A DNA stretch of 11,854 nucleotides from Candidatus Caccousia avistercoris (GCA_018715025.1 DVMK01000137.1:1-11854); one strand, 5' to 3'; shown: positions 1-6,290, counted from the stretch's first letter. The notes: a model not told the origin generated them from the letters alone. Numbers and translations: made by a program.

Positions 1-110
1 GTTAGTTCACCATTTAAAGTACCTACCGCAAATCCTACAACAGCACCTGCATACCAAGTACTAACAAGCTTGGCTAATGTTAATGAATCTTCTTCGTCAT
101 TAGGCAAGCA
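1..110 (-). other. AT-richer left edge with an open, possibly coding frame that runs off the window
   Basis: This edge is about 40 percent GC by hand count, well below the GC-rich genes to its right. One minus-strand frame stays open from about 107 to base 1 and would read LPNDEEDSLTLAKLVSTWYA and then a small-residue hydrophobic stretch (AGAVVGFAVGTL), using AT-ending codons (TTA, GTT, GGT, GCA) unlike the neighbours. A TTG at 107 could be its start, but no ribosome binding site precedes it. A plus-strand frame is also open through the stretch, so coding is not proven. It could be the beginning or an internal piece of a gene downstream of the kinase gene, or foreign or misjoined DNA. I do not recognise the protein. 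Confidence 0.25.
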
Positions 111-112
111 AT

Positions 113-670
113 TCAGAATTGGAAAAATTCCTTGATTTGTCGGGCCGCCTCCTCAGGCGGCAGGTGAGAGTTGTCGATTTTGATGTAGCGCGCAAAGGGA
201 ACCTCGCCCTCCAGGCTTTCCATCCGGTGGCCCGCGTCGTCCTGCAGCAGCCTTTGGTTGGAGAAAGCCACGTTCCGTTTGGAGGGCTTGTGCTTCTGCC
301 GGTTTTCGGTGACGTTCCTCTGCAGGCGGATCTCCTGCGGGGCCACAAGCTCTGCACAGTAAAATTCCACATCCTTGTTCCGCTTTTGGAAAATCTCCTT
401 CACGTGTTCCACGTAATCCCAATCCTCCTGCTCGTCAAACGCCCACATGAAGGTGAAAATCAGGCCGTACTGATCCGAGGAGGCGAATTCCTCGAAAATA
501 ACCTCACGCAGCCTGCGGATGGCCCTGCTGTGGTAGCCGCCGAAAATTTCCAGCACCGGCTCGATGGTCATGTGATTGTGAAACAGGCGCAGCTTCGTTA
601 TCTTGCTCAGCTCCTGGCCTACCGTCATTTTGCCGACGGCTGCATCTCCGATCAAAAACAATACTTTCAC
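113..670 (-). CDS. P-loop nucleotide/shikimate-kinase-like AAA family protein
   Basis: This 185-residue protein opens with a Walker A loop, GDAAVGKMT at residues 8-16, then LFHNHMTIEPVLEIFGG near 29-45. The latter resembles the His-Asn-His-containing segment of small stand-alone P-loop kinases that databases usually call AAA family ATPase or shikimate kinase-like. There is no membrane segment or signal peptide, so it should be cytosolic, and an NTP-dependent phosphotransferase activity is likely. The substrate cannot be read from the sequence. The start is GTG at 670, preceded by AGGAGG (678-683 on the minus strand) with 7-base spacing. It lies 36 bases after the histidine kinase gene on the same strand, so it is probably the third gene of that operon. 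No terminator is visible after its stop. Kinase fold is fairly sure; function is unknown. Confidence 0.8.
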   Translation of the reverse strand: MKVLFLIGDAAVGKMTVGQELSKITKLRLFHNHMTIEPVLEIFGGYHSRAIRRLREVIFEEFASSDQYGLIFTFMWAFDEQEDWDYVEHVKEIFQKRNKDVEFYCAELVAPQEIRLQRNVTENRQKHKPSKRNVAFSNQRLLQDDAGHRMESLEGEVPFARYIKIDNSHLPPEEAARQIKEFFQF

Positions 671-706
671 AGCGTTCCCTCCTGTTCTGACTTGTATGCC
701 GGGGGA

Positions 707-1789
707 TTATCCCTTTTGAAACTGGGGAAGCACCACCGTGAACCGAATGTGGTTTTCGGCGCTGGCCGCGGTGATGCTTCCCCCGTGCAGCTCTGCAATC
801 TGCCGGGCGATGGCAAGCCCCAGGCCCGCGCCGCCGGTGCGGGTGCCGCGGGAGGAATCCAGCCGGAAGAACTGCTCGAAGATCCGGTCCAGCTTCTCCC
901 TGGGGATGGTGGGGCCCTCGTTCTCAAAGGTGAGGGTGAGGCGGCCGTCCTCCTCCCTGGCGGCAACCTGCACCGCGGTGTGGGGGAAGCTGTAGTGGCA
1001 GGCGTTCCGCAGCAGGTTGTCGAACACCCGGGCCAGCTTGTCTGGGTCGCAGCTGCATTCCAGCTTGGGCGGGACGTCCAGCTGGCAGGAAAGATCCTTT
1101 TCTGCGAAGATGGGGGCGAACTCGCTGCAGGCCTGCTCCAGCATCAGGCTCAGGTCCACCCGGCTGACCTCCAGGGTCAGGTGAGAGAGGTTAAAGCGGG
1201 TAATGTCAAAAAATTCGTTGATCAAGTCCTCCAGCCGTTCCGCCTTTTCCAGGGCGATGCCGGTGTACCGGGCCCGCAGCTCCGGGGAGATCTGCGGTTC
1301 GTCCCGCAGAAGAGTCAGGTACCCTATGACGCTGGTGAGGGGCGTTTTCAGGTCGTGGGCCAGGTAGACAATCAGGTCGTTTTTCCGCTGCTCCGCTTCC
1401 CTGGCCGCCGCCGCGCTGTGCAGCGCCTGCTGGCGCACCAGGTTCAGCTGGTCCTCCGCCCCCTTCATCGCCGCCGGAAGCTGAATGGGATCCTCGGAAA
1501 GGTTGGCCAGCTGGGCGGAAGCGCTCACCAGCTCATCCAGAAATCGCAGGGGCTTGCGGATGAAGTAAAGGGTAATCACCAAAAAGCCTGCGGCGTAGGC
1601 CGCGGCAAACACCAGGAAAAAATAATCCCTCGCCCAGGTCAGCAGCTGGTACAGGGGCTCGGTGCCGTACCAGGTGCGGCTGCTGGCCAGAATGGCGCAA
1701 ACCAGCGCCAGCAGGGGAAGGGCCACGGTGAACAGGGCCACCGACAGCAGGTACTGAAAGAGGATCTGCCTGGCAAGAGGCGTTTTCAT
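707..1789 (-). CDS. VanS-like sensor histidine kinase
   Basis: This 360-residue membrane sensor kinase has two transmembrane segments (about residues 7-34 and 53-77) enclosing a very short outside loop. A linker follows, then a HisKA domain with the H-box YLAHDLKTPLTSVIGY (His145), an N-box RVFDNLLRNACHYS (Asn262), and G-boxes ENEGPTIP (about 289-296) and TGGAGLGLAIAR (318-329). The H-box and following helix closely resemble VanS-type kinases as I remember them. It should autophosphorylate on His145 and pass phosphate to the regulator encoded just upstream. I place the start at ATG 1789, which follows the regulator stop by 31 bases and begins just before the first membrane helix. The frame stays open to ATG 1909, but that would overlap the regulator gene by 89 bases. 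TTG 1828 and GTG 1813 are alternatives, and none has a strong ribosome binding site. The small sensor loop suggests an intramembrane or membrane-proximal signal. Confidence 0.9.
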   Translation of the reverse strand: MKTPLARQILFQYLLSVALFTVALPLLALVCAILASSRTWYGTEPLYQLLTWARDYFFLVFAAAYAAGFLVITLYFIRKPLRFLDELVSASAQLANLSEDPIQLPAAMKGAEDQLNLVRQQALHSAAAAREAEQRKNDLIVYLAHDLKTPLTSVIGYLTLLRDEPQISPELRARYTGIALEKAERLEDLINEFFDITRFNLSHLTLEVSRVDLSLMLEQACSEFAPIFAEKDLSCQLDVPPKLECSCDPDKLARVFDNLLRNACHYSFPHTAVQVAAREEDGRLTLTFENEGPTIPREKLDRIFEQFFRLDSSRGTRTGGAGLGLAIARQIAELHGGSITAASAENHIRFTVVLPQFQKG

Positions 1790-1820
1790 CCGCTTTCTGC
1801 CAGGGGTCTGCACCTTGTAC

Positions 1821-2516
1821 TCACTCAATGGTATACCCCACCCCCCATACGGTTTTGACAAATTTGGGCCTGCGGCTGGGCTCGTGCATCTTTTCCCGCA
1901 GGCGGGCAATGTGGGTCATGACGGTGTTGTTGCTGTCCATAAACTTTTCCCCCCACACCGCCTGGAACAGCTCTTCGCTGGAAACCACCGTTCCCCGGTG
2001 CTCGCACAGGTACCAGAGAATGGAAAATTCCAGCGGGGTCAGGTTCAAATCCTCCCCATACAAGGTACATTTGTGGTTCGTCTTGGCAATGTACAGGCCG
2101 CGGAAGTCGAATTCCTGGGGTTCCCTGGGCGGCAGCTCGCCCGCGTTGTAGCGGGTGTAGCGGCGCAGCTGGGTTTTCACCCGGGCGGTAAGCTCCAGCG
2201 GGTTGAAGGGCTTGGTAATGTAGTCGTCGGCCCCCAGGGTCAGGCCCATGATTTTGTCCATGTCCTCCACCTTGGCGGTAAGCATGATGATGGGGAACAG
2301 GTGGTTTTCGCGGATTTTCTGGCAGAGGGTGAAGCCGTCAATGTCAGGCAGCATCACGTCCAGAACAGCCAGGTCCAGGGGCGTGCTCTCCACACAGGCC
2401 AGGGCGCTGGCCCCGTCGGCGCATTTGTAGACGGTGTACCCGTCGTTTTTCAGGTAGACCTCCACCAGGTCCGCAATGGCGGCCTCGTCGTCCACCACCA
2501 GAATTGATTCGCTCAC
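1821..2516 (-). CDS. VanR-like OmpR-family response regulator
   Basis: This 231-residue DNA-binding regulator has a receiver domain at about 1-120 with acidic pocket Asp9-Asp10, phospho-acceptor Asp53 in DLAVLDVMLPD, Thr80 and Lys102 (ITKPF). A winged-helix output domain follows at about 130-231, with LTPLEFSILWYLCEHRGTVV and the C-terminal KTVWGVGYTIE typical of the OmpR/PhoB family. Overall wording (IMLTAKVEDMDKIMGLTLGADDYITKPFNPLEL) is close to VanR-type regulators. The start is GTG at 2516, with AAGGAGG upstream and 7 bases of spacing. It is the first gene of a minus-strand operon with the sensor kinase and the P-loop kinase. Relationship to VanR does not imply vancomycin resistance, because no vanH, ligase or vanX gene is in view. 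Target genes are unknown. Confidence 0.93.
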   Translation of the reverse strand: MSESILVVDDEAAIADLVEVYLKNDGYTVYKCADGASALACVESTPLDLAVLDVMLPDIDGFTLCQKIRENHLFPIIMLTAKVEDMDKIMGLTLGADDYITKPFNPLELTARVKTQLRRYTRYNAGELPPREPQEFDFRGLYIAKTNHKCTLYGEDLNLTPLEFSILWYLCEHRGTVVSSEELFQAVWGEKFMDSNNTVMTHIARLREKMHEPSRRPKFVKTVWGVGYTIE

Positions 2517-2645
2517 GGAGCTTCCTCCTTACTTGCCCCTGCCCCGCCGGATGCGGGAAAGGGGTAGATAATGATTCGTGCCGCCGCCTTCGCCGAAAGA
2601 ACCAGGGAAAGGGCATAGGGAATAACACAGCATCCCCAGGGGAGA

Positions 2646-2674
2646 AGAATAGGGGAAGCCGGCTGCTGTGTGAA
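2646..2674 (-). promoter_or_regulatory. Candidate sigma-A promoter for the vanRS-like operon
   Basis: On the minus strand TTCACA (2669-2674) and TATTCT (2646-2651) are separated by 17 bases, giving 5 of 6 and 4 of 6 consensus matches. Transcription would begin near 2639 and leave a leader of about 120 bases before the GTG at 2516. The -10 is weak, and read-through from degV (stop at 2699) is an alternative because no U-tract terminator separates the two. Confidence 0.3.
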
Positions 2675-2698
2675 GGCTTATTCCAGCGTTTTTCTTTT

Positions 2699-3553
2699 CT
2701 ATTTCGTCATAAACAGAACGCCCAGCGTTCTGGGGCCGCAGTGGGTAGAGATGGTGCAGTTGGCCCTGGTGATGTAAATCTCCCGGAAATTGGCGATGCG
2801 GGCAACCTCCCGCCGGACAGCCTGAATGTCGCTTTCCGGCGAGCCGGAATGGGTGATGAACACCCGGCGCAGGTCCAGGTCGGTGCGGCCCTCCAGCTTG
2901 TTGTGTACGTACTCTATCAGGCAGCGCTCCATTTTTCCCCGGTATTTTTTCCCCACATGCATGCGGCTGCCGTCCTCATTGTCCACCTCAATGCAGGGCT
3001 TCAGCTGCAGCAGGGAAGCCCCGAAGGCGGTCAGGGCGCTGCAGCGGCCCCCGGCCTTCATGAACTCCAAAGTGTCCAGCAGGAAACTGGCGTGGGAATG
3101 GGGGCGCAGCAGCTCGATGCGCTGGCGGATCTCTTCGGCAGAAAGGCCCTGCTCCGCCAGTTCGGCGGCCTCCAGCACCAAAAGGCCGAAGCCCGTGGAA
3201 AGGTTCTGTGAGTCGATGGCGGTCACGTGGCCAAGCTCCCTGGCGGCTTCCGCCGCATTCTGGAAGGAGCAGGAAATGCCGGAGCCCAGCCCCAGATGCA
3301 CCACGTCGTACCCCGCTTCCACCAGAGGGCGGAAATGGTTCAGGTATTCCTCGCAGGTGGCCCCGGTGGACTTGGGCAGAATCCCCTTGGAACGCCAGGC
3401 GCGGTACAGGTCGTCTGGAAAAATGTCCACGTTGTCGGTGTACTCTCTGCCGTCCAGGGCGATGCGCCAGTTCAAAAGCTGTACATTGTGCTCCCTCTGA
3501 AGCTCGGGGCCAATGTCGCAGGTGCTGTCCGCACTGATAATTACCTTTCTCAT
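2699..3553 (-). CDS. DegV family (fatty-acid-binding) protein
   Basis: This 284-residue protein starts MRKVIISADSTCDIGPEL, which is the usual DegV opening. It carries the family landmarks LPKSTGATCEEYL (about 59-71), LGLGSGISCSFQNA near 87-100, DSQNLSTGFG near 113-122, and AGGRCS in the middle. DegV proteins have an EDD fold and hold a fatty acid; the FakB members present acyl chains to the kinase FakA for phosphorylation. Whether this one is a FakB cannot be decided here because no fakA is present. It is full length with no signal peptide. The ATG at 3553 is preceded by AGAGGAG at somewhat long spacing (about 12 bases). It has its own promoter at 3636-3664 and transcribes away from ylxM. The 182-base gap to the response regulator leaves co-transcription possible but unproven. 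Confidence 0.93.
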   Translation of the reverse strand: MRKVIISADSTCDIGPELQREHNVQLLNWRIALDGREYTDNVDIFPDDLYRAWRSKGILPKSTGATCEEYLNHFRPLVEAGYDVVHLGLGSGISCSFQNAAEAARELGHVTAIDSQNLSTGFGLLVLEAAELAEQGLSAEEIRQRIELLRPHSHASFLLDTLEFMKAGGRCSALTAFGASLLQLKPCIEVDNEDGSRMHVGKKYRGKMERCLIEYVHNKLEGRTDLDLRRVFITHSGSPESDIQAVRREVARIANFREIYITRANCTISTHCGPRTLGVLFMTK

Positions 3554-3635
3554 AAACTTACAATACTCCTCTTTTTTCCAATCAATAATTTACCTTCACG
3601 GCTGCTCCTGTGAAGCAATGGAAATCAATAGGACT

Positions 3636-3664
3636 ATCATAGAAGAATCCCTGAGAAAAGTCAA
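3636..3664 (-). promoter_or_regulatory. Sigma-A promoter of the degV-family gene
   Basis: The minus strand carries TTGACT (3659-3664) and TATGAT (3636-3641) with exactly 17 bases between them, matching the vegetative consensus at 10 of 12 positions. The start of transcription would be near 3629, with a leader of about 75 bases. Two copies of AATCAATA (plus-strand reading, 3580-3587 and 3623-3630) and a CTTCAC/GTGAAG 6-bp inverted repeat (3594-3599 and 3610-3615) lie in that leader. Confidence 0.75.
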
Positions 3665-3713
3665 GAAAGGATAGGCAAAATGGGAGATTCGCAGGCTCGC
3701 CTTCCCCGCCGCC

Positions 3714-3764
3714 CCGGGCGCTTTGCCCGGCACTGTCGAATCGACGGCGCGGCGCCGGTTTTTT
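3714..3764 (+). terminator. Orphan plus-strand intrinsic terminator between degV and ylxM
   Basis: A GC-rich hairpin CGGCG (3745-3749), CGG loop, CGCCG (3753-3757) is followed by G and six T at 3759-3764. It can be enlarged by pairing CCGGC (3728-3732) with GCCGG (3754-3758) around GTCGA-A-TCGAC (3736-3746). A separate hairpin CCGGGC/GCCCGG lies just before it (3714-3719, 3725-3730). No plus-strand gene lies upstream; both flanking genes point away from this site. It may end antisense read-through or a small untracked RNA, or simply insulate the ylxM promoter. Confidence 0.5.
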
Positions 3765-3836
3765 CTCCCGTTTTTATGGCAATCATAGAAAATGCAGATC
3801 CGGTTTCCTTTTTTGCCCGGCGGGAAGGTTTTCCCC

Positions 3837-3865
3837 TTGACAGCCGCCGGGGAATGGAGTATAAT
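3837..3865 (+). promoter_or_regulatory. Full-consensus sigma-A promoter of the ylxM-ffh operon
   Basis: TTGACA (3837-3842) and TATAAT (3860-3865) are both perfect and separated by the optimal 17 bases. Transcription should begin near 3872. A short GGGAA/TTCCC inverted repeat (3822-3826, 3831-3835) abuts the -35. This is the strongest promoter in the window and fits high constitutive expression of SRP and ribosome genes unless the palindrome immediately downstream represses it. Confidence 0.9.
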
Positions 3866-3870
3866 GCTCA

Positions 3871-3895
3871 ACTGTAAAGAGAAATGCTTTACAGT
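3871..3895 (+). promoter_or_regulatory. Perfect 9-bp inverted repeat at the ylxM transcription start (possible operator or leader hairpin)
   Basis: ACTGTAAAG (3871-3879) and CTTTACAGT (3887-3895) are exact reverse complements around a 7-base spacer. The element begins 5 bases after the -10 box, so it covers the predicted start of transcription. In DNA it has the position of a repressor site; in RNA it would be a 5'-terminal stem-loop ahead of the AAGGAGG at 3903-3909. YlxM, encoded directly downstream, has a helix-turn-helix, so autoregulation is an inference worth testing. I do not match it to a known regulator site. Confidence 0.65.
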
Positions 3896-3917
3896 AAAGG
3901 GCAAGGAGGCCGCCGCT

Positions 3918-4280
3918 GTGGCCAAAAATCTGGAAATCTCCTTCCTGCTGGATTTCTACGGGGAAATGCTTACGGAAAAGCAGCGGGAAGTGATTGAATA
4001 CTATTATAACGACGATCTCTCCCTGGGGGAAATTGCCGGAAACGAGGGCATCTCCCGCCAAGGGGTGCGGGATTCCATCAAGCGGGCGGAAAGCCAGCTG
4101 CTGGAAATGGAGGAGCGCCTGGGCCTTGCCCGCCGGTTCCGTGAGATGCGCGCCGGGCTGGAACAGATTACCCAGGCCGCCCAGGAGATTATTGACTGTA
4201 ACCAGCGCTTTACGTATTCCAAGGACATCAACGACCGGGCGGAGCTGATCCGCGACACCGCCGCCCGGCTGAACCAGTAG
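3918..4280 (+). CDS. ylxM: YlxM/p13-like helix-turn-helix protein, SRP-associated
   Basis: This 120-residue protein has a sigma-70 region 4-like helix-turn-helix at about residues 18-60, with LTEKQREVIEYYYNDDLSLGEIAGNEGISRQGVRDSIKRAE, followed by a charged, helical C-terminal half. YlxM proteins are encoded next to ffh or ftsY in Firmicutes; in streptococci YlxM has been reported to bind SRP components and modulate Ffh GTPase activity. The start is GTG 3918, placed 8 bases after AAGGAGG (3903-3909), and matches the usual family N-terminus (AKNLEISFLLDFY). The frame is open further upstream, but that extension crosses the promoter and is not coding. The usual neighbour ftsY is absent here. ffh begins 23 bases after its stop, so both belong to one operon under the promoter at 3837-3865. 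Confidence 0.95.
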   Translation: MAKNLEISFLLDFYGEMLTEKQREVIEYYYNDDLSLGEIAGNEGISRQGVRDSIKRAESQLLEMEERLGLARRFREMRAGLEQITQAAQEIIDCNQRFTYSKDINDRAELIRDTAARLNQ

Positions 4281-4303
4281 ACGGAAGCAGAGGAGGGGAT
4301 CTT

Positions 4304-5623
4304 TTGGCGTTCGAGGGCCTTGCAGACAAGCTTTCCGCCGCCTTCAAGCGGCTTCGATCCAAGGGAAAGCTGAGCGAAAGCGATATTAAAGAGGCGATGC
4401 GCGAGGTGCGCCTGGCGCTGCTGGAAGCCGACGTAAACTACAAGGTGGCCAAGGAGTTCACCGCCAAGGTGAGCGAGCGGGCCGTCGGGGCCGAGGTAAT
4501 GGAAAGCCTCACCCCCGCCCAGATGGTGGTAAAAATTGTAAACGAGGAGCTGACGGCCCTTATGGGCGGCGGGGAAGCCCGCCTGGCCTCGCCGCCGTCG
4601 CCCCCCACCATCATTATGCTGTGCGGCCTGCAGGGCGCCGGCAAAACCACTCACTGCGCCAAGCTGGCCCGCATGCTGAAAAGCAAGGGGCACCGCCCCA
4701 TGCTGGTGGCGGCGGACATTTACCGCCCCGCGGCCATCAAGCAGCTGCAGGTGCTTGGCTCTAAGGCGGGGGTGCCGGTGTTTGAGCAGGGCACGGAAAA
4801 GCCGGTGGAAATTTGCCGGGCCGCCGTGCGCCACGCCAAAGACTACGGCAACGACATGGTGCTCATCGACACCGCCGGCCGCCTGCAGATTGACGAGGCC
4901 CTGATGGGCGAGCTGCGGGAGATTAAGGAAAAAATCGGCCCCCACGAAATCTTGCTCACGGTAGACGCCATGACCGGCCAGGAGGCCGTGAACGTGGCGA
5001 AAACCTTCGACGAGCAGCTGGACATCACCGGCGTCATCCTCACCAAGCTGGACGGCGACACCCGCGGCGGCGCGGCCCTTTCGGTGCGTGCCGTCACCGG
5101 CAAGCCCATCAAGTTTGCGGGCGTGGGCGAAAAGCTGGAGGATTTGGAGGTTTTCCACCCGGACCGCATGGCTTCCCGCATTTTGGGCATGGGCGACGTG
5201 CTGACCCTCATTGAAGAGGCCCAGCAGAAGATCGACCAGAAGGAAGCCGAGAAAATGTCCCGCAAGATCCTGCAGAACAAGCTGGACTTCAACGACCTTC
5301 TGGCCCAGTTCGCCCAGGTGAAAAAAATGGGCCCCATCAAGAACATCCTCAGCAGGTTCCCGGGAATGGAAAAGCAGCTGAAGGACGTGGAGATTGACGA
5401 CAGGATTATGGACCGCACCGCCGCCATGATCCTCTCTATGACCCCGGAAGAGCGGGAAAAGCCCTCTCTCATCAATCCTTCCCGAAAACGGCGCATCGCC
5501 GCCGGTTCCGGCATGCAGGTGGAGGATGTGAACCGCCTGCTGAAGCAGCTGGAGCAGATGCAGAAGGTGGTCAAGCAGATGGGCGGCAAGAACATGAAGC
5601 GCAAAATGCGTCTTCCCTTCTGA
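4304..5623 (+). CDS. ffh: Signal recognition particle protein Ffh (SRP54)
   Basis: Ffh binds SRP RNA and signal sequences of nascent proteins and, through GTP-dependent pairing with FtsY, delivers ribosomes to the membrane translocon. All three domains are visible in the 439 residues: helical N domain (1-about 90), GTPase G domain with GLQGAGKT (108-115), DTAGR (189-193), TKLD (247-250) and GDTRGG (251-256), and the M domain (about 300-439) with the RNA-binding helix-turn-helix signature NPSRKRRIAAGSG (391-403). The C-terminus is short, ending MKRKMRLPF. The start is TTG 4304 (MAFEGLADKL, the standard N-terminus), 7 bases after AGGAGG (4291-4296). It is co-transcribed with ylxM and probably with rpsP, 79 bases downstream. 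The SRP RNA gene was not seen in this window. Confidence 0.98.
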   Translation: MAFEGLADKLSAAFKRLRSKGKLSESDIKEAMREVRLALLEADVNYKVAKEFTAKVSERAVGAEVMESLTPAQMVVKIVNEELTALMGGGEARLASPPSPPTIIMLCGLQGAGKTTHCAKLARMLKSKGHRPMLVAADIYRPAAIKQLQVLGSKAGVPVFEQGTEKPVEICRAAVRHAKDYGNDMVLIDTAGRLQIDEALMGELREIKEKIGPHEILLTVDAMTGQEAVNVAKTFDEQLDITGVILTKLDGDTRGGAALSVRAVTGKPIKFAGVGEKLEDLEVFHPDRMASRILGMGDVLTLIEEAQQKIDQKEAEKMSRKILQNKLDFNDLLAQFAQVKKMGPIKNILSRFPGMEKQLKDVEIDDRIMDRTAAMILSMTPEEREKPSLINPSRKRRIAAGSGMQVEDVNRLLKQLEQMQKVVKQMGGKNMKRKMRLPF

Positions 5624-5648
5624 GCGCGTCCTTATTTCAGCGTTCATT

Positions 5649-5688
5649 CGGGCTTTTGCCCGGTGACAATACATTTTGAGAATATTGT
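5649..5688 (+). promoter_or_regulatory. Two stem-loop elements in the ffh-rpsP spacer
   Basis: CGGGC-TTTT-GCCCG (5649-5662) forms a compact 5-bp hairpin without a U-tract, so it is not a terminator. ACAATA (5666-5671) and TATTGT (5683-5688) form a second inverted repeat ending directly at the GGAGGT of rpsP (5689-5694). Folding of the second could influence ribosome access or mRNA processing; no convincing promoter is seen here. Confidence 0.35.
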
Positions 5689-5702
5689 GGAGGTGAATTT
5701 CC

Positions 5703-5945
5703 ATGTCCGTTAAGATCAGACTGCGCAGAATGGGCGCCAAGAAGGCCCCCTTCTACCGTATTGTTGTGGCTGACTCCCGTTACCCCCGTGACGGCCGTTT
5801 CATTGAAGAAATCGGCACTTACGACCCCATGCAGGAGCCTTCCATGGTGAAGGTTGACCCTGAGAAGGCCAAGAAGTGGATCGCCAACGGCGCCCAGCCC
5901 ACAGACACCGTCAAGGCTCTGTTCAAGAAGCACGGCGTCCTGTAA
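5703..5945 (+). CDS. rpsP: 30S ribosomal protein S16
   Basis: The 80-residue protein MSVKIRLRRMGAKKAPFYRIVVADSRYPRDGRFIEEIGTYDP is a textbook bacterial S16 start, and the length is normal for the family. S16 binds 16S rRNA early and stabilises the 5' domain of the small subunit. The ATG at 5703 is 8 bases after GGAGGT (5689-5694). Codons are more constrained towards common forms than in neighbouring genes, as expected for a highly expressed ribosomal gene. khpA follows after 14 bases, giving the widespread rpsP-khpA pair; transcription most likely arrives from the ylxM promoter. Confidence 0.98.
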   Translation: MSVKIRLRRMGAKKAPFYRIVVADSRYPRDGRFIEEIGTYDPMQEPSMVKVDPEKAKKWIANGAQPTDTVKALFKKHGVL

Positions 5946-5959
5946 TCTGGAGGAAAGCA

Positions 5960-6193
5960 ATGAAAGAGTTATTGATTGCCATGGCCCGCGGCCTGGTGGA
6001 AGACCCCGACGCGGTGCAGGTCACTGTGGACGAGCCCGACGAAGAGGGCAACGTGGTGTACCATCTGCATGTGGCAGAGGGCGACATGGGCCGAGTAATC
6101 GGCAAGCAGGGCCGCATTGCGAAAGCCATCCGCGTGGTAATGCGCGCGGCGGCTACCCGCACCAACGACAAGGTTTCTGTAGAAATCGATTGA
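5960..6193 (+). CDS. khpA: KhpA, KH-domain RNA-binding protein
   Basis: This 77-residue protein is essentially one KH domain; the RNA-binding loop GxxG is GKQG at 48-51 in GRVIGKQGRIAKAIRVVM. KhpA (YlqC family) pairs with KhpB/Jag in Gram-positive bacteria and acts as a global RNA chaperone affecting cell division and small-RNA stability. The acidic stretch DEPDEEG (24-30) is usual in the family. The start ATG 5960 is 6 bases after GGAGG (5949-5953). It is the last gene before a strong terminator, so the ylxM-ffh-rpsP-khpA unit appears to end here. Confidence 0.96.
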   Translation: MKELLIAMARGLVEDPDAVQVTVDEPDEEGNVVYHLHVAEGDMGRVIGKQGRIAKAIRVVMRAAATRTNDKVSVEID

Positions 6194-6229
6194 GTCGCTG
6201 GGCGGCGGTTCCGGGCAGCCCCGGGCAGG

Positions 6230-6263
6230 AAAAGGGCGGCGCTCTGCGCCGGCCCTTTTCTTT
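6230..6263 (+). terminator. Intrinsic terminator after khpA
   Basis: AAAAGGGCGGCGC (6230-6242) pairs with GCGCCGGCCCTTTT (6246-6259) around a TCT loop, a 13-bp stem with one bulged G. The descending arm ends in TTTT and continues CTTT. It splits the SRP/S16 unit from rimM-trmD, either fully or as a partial attenuator. Confidence 0.88.
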
Positions 6264-6290
6264 GTCTCAGGCGTCCGGCGGTAATATTTT
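6262..6290 (+). promoter_or_regulatory. Weak candidate promoter for rimM-trmD
   Basis: TTGTCT (6262-6267) and TATTTT (6285-6290) are 17 bases apart, each matching 4 of 6 consensus bases. It sits directly behind the khpA terminator, where an independent promoter would be needed if termination is efficient. The leader would be only about 16 bases. Confidence 0.3.

Noticed and set aside
119..1858. A 579-codon open frame on the plus strand
   Set aside because: It is antisense to the P-loop kinase and histidine kinase genes, whose catalytic motifs are intact; it lacks a ribosome binding site and recognisable domains.
707..2516. A vancomycin-resistance operon
   Set aside because: Only the regulator and sensor resemble Van proteins. 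No vanH, D-Ala-D-Lac/Ser ligase, vanX, vanY or vanT gene is present in the window.
2625..2671. A terminator or attenuator between degV and the vanR-like gene
   Set aside because: ACACAGCA/TGCTGTGT pairs over 8 bp, but the loop is 31 bases and no T-tract follows on the minus strand.
3680..3877. A 65-codon plus-strand frame between degV and ylxM
   Set aside because: It crosses the orphan terminator and the ylxM promoter, has no ribosome binding site, and its product is low-complexity.
3792..3917. An upstream extension of ylxM to ATG 3792
   Set aside because: The extension runs through the perfect promoter and palindrome, while GTG 3918 has an ideal AAGGAGG and yields the usual family N-terminus.
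5649..5662. A terminator between ffh and rpsP
   Set aside because: The CGGGC/GCCCG hairpin has no T-tract after it, so transcription probably continues into rpsP.
4004..5740. A 578-codon open frame on the minus strand
   Set aside because: It is antisense to ylxM, ffh and the start of rpsP, with a His/Leu/Gly-rich product typical of complement frames in GC-rich DNA.
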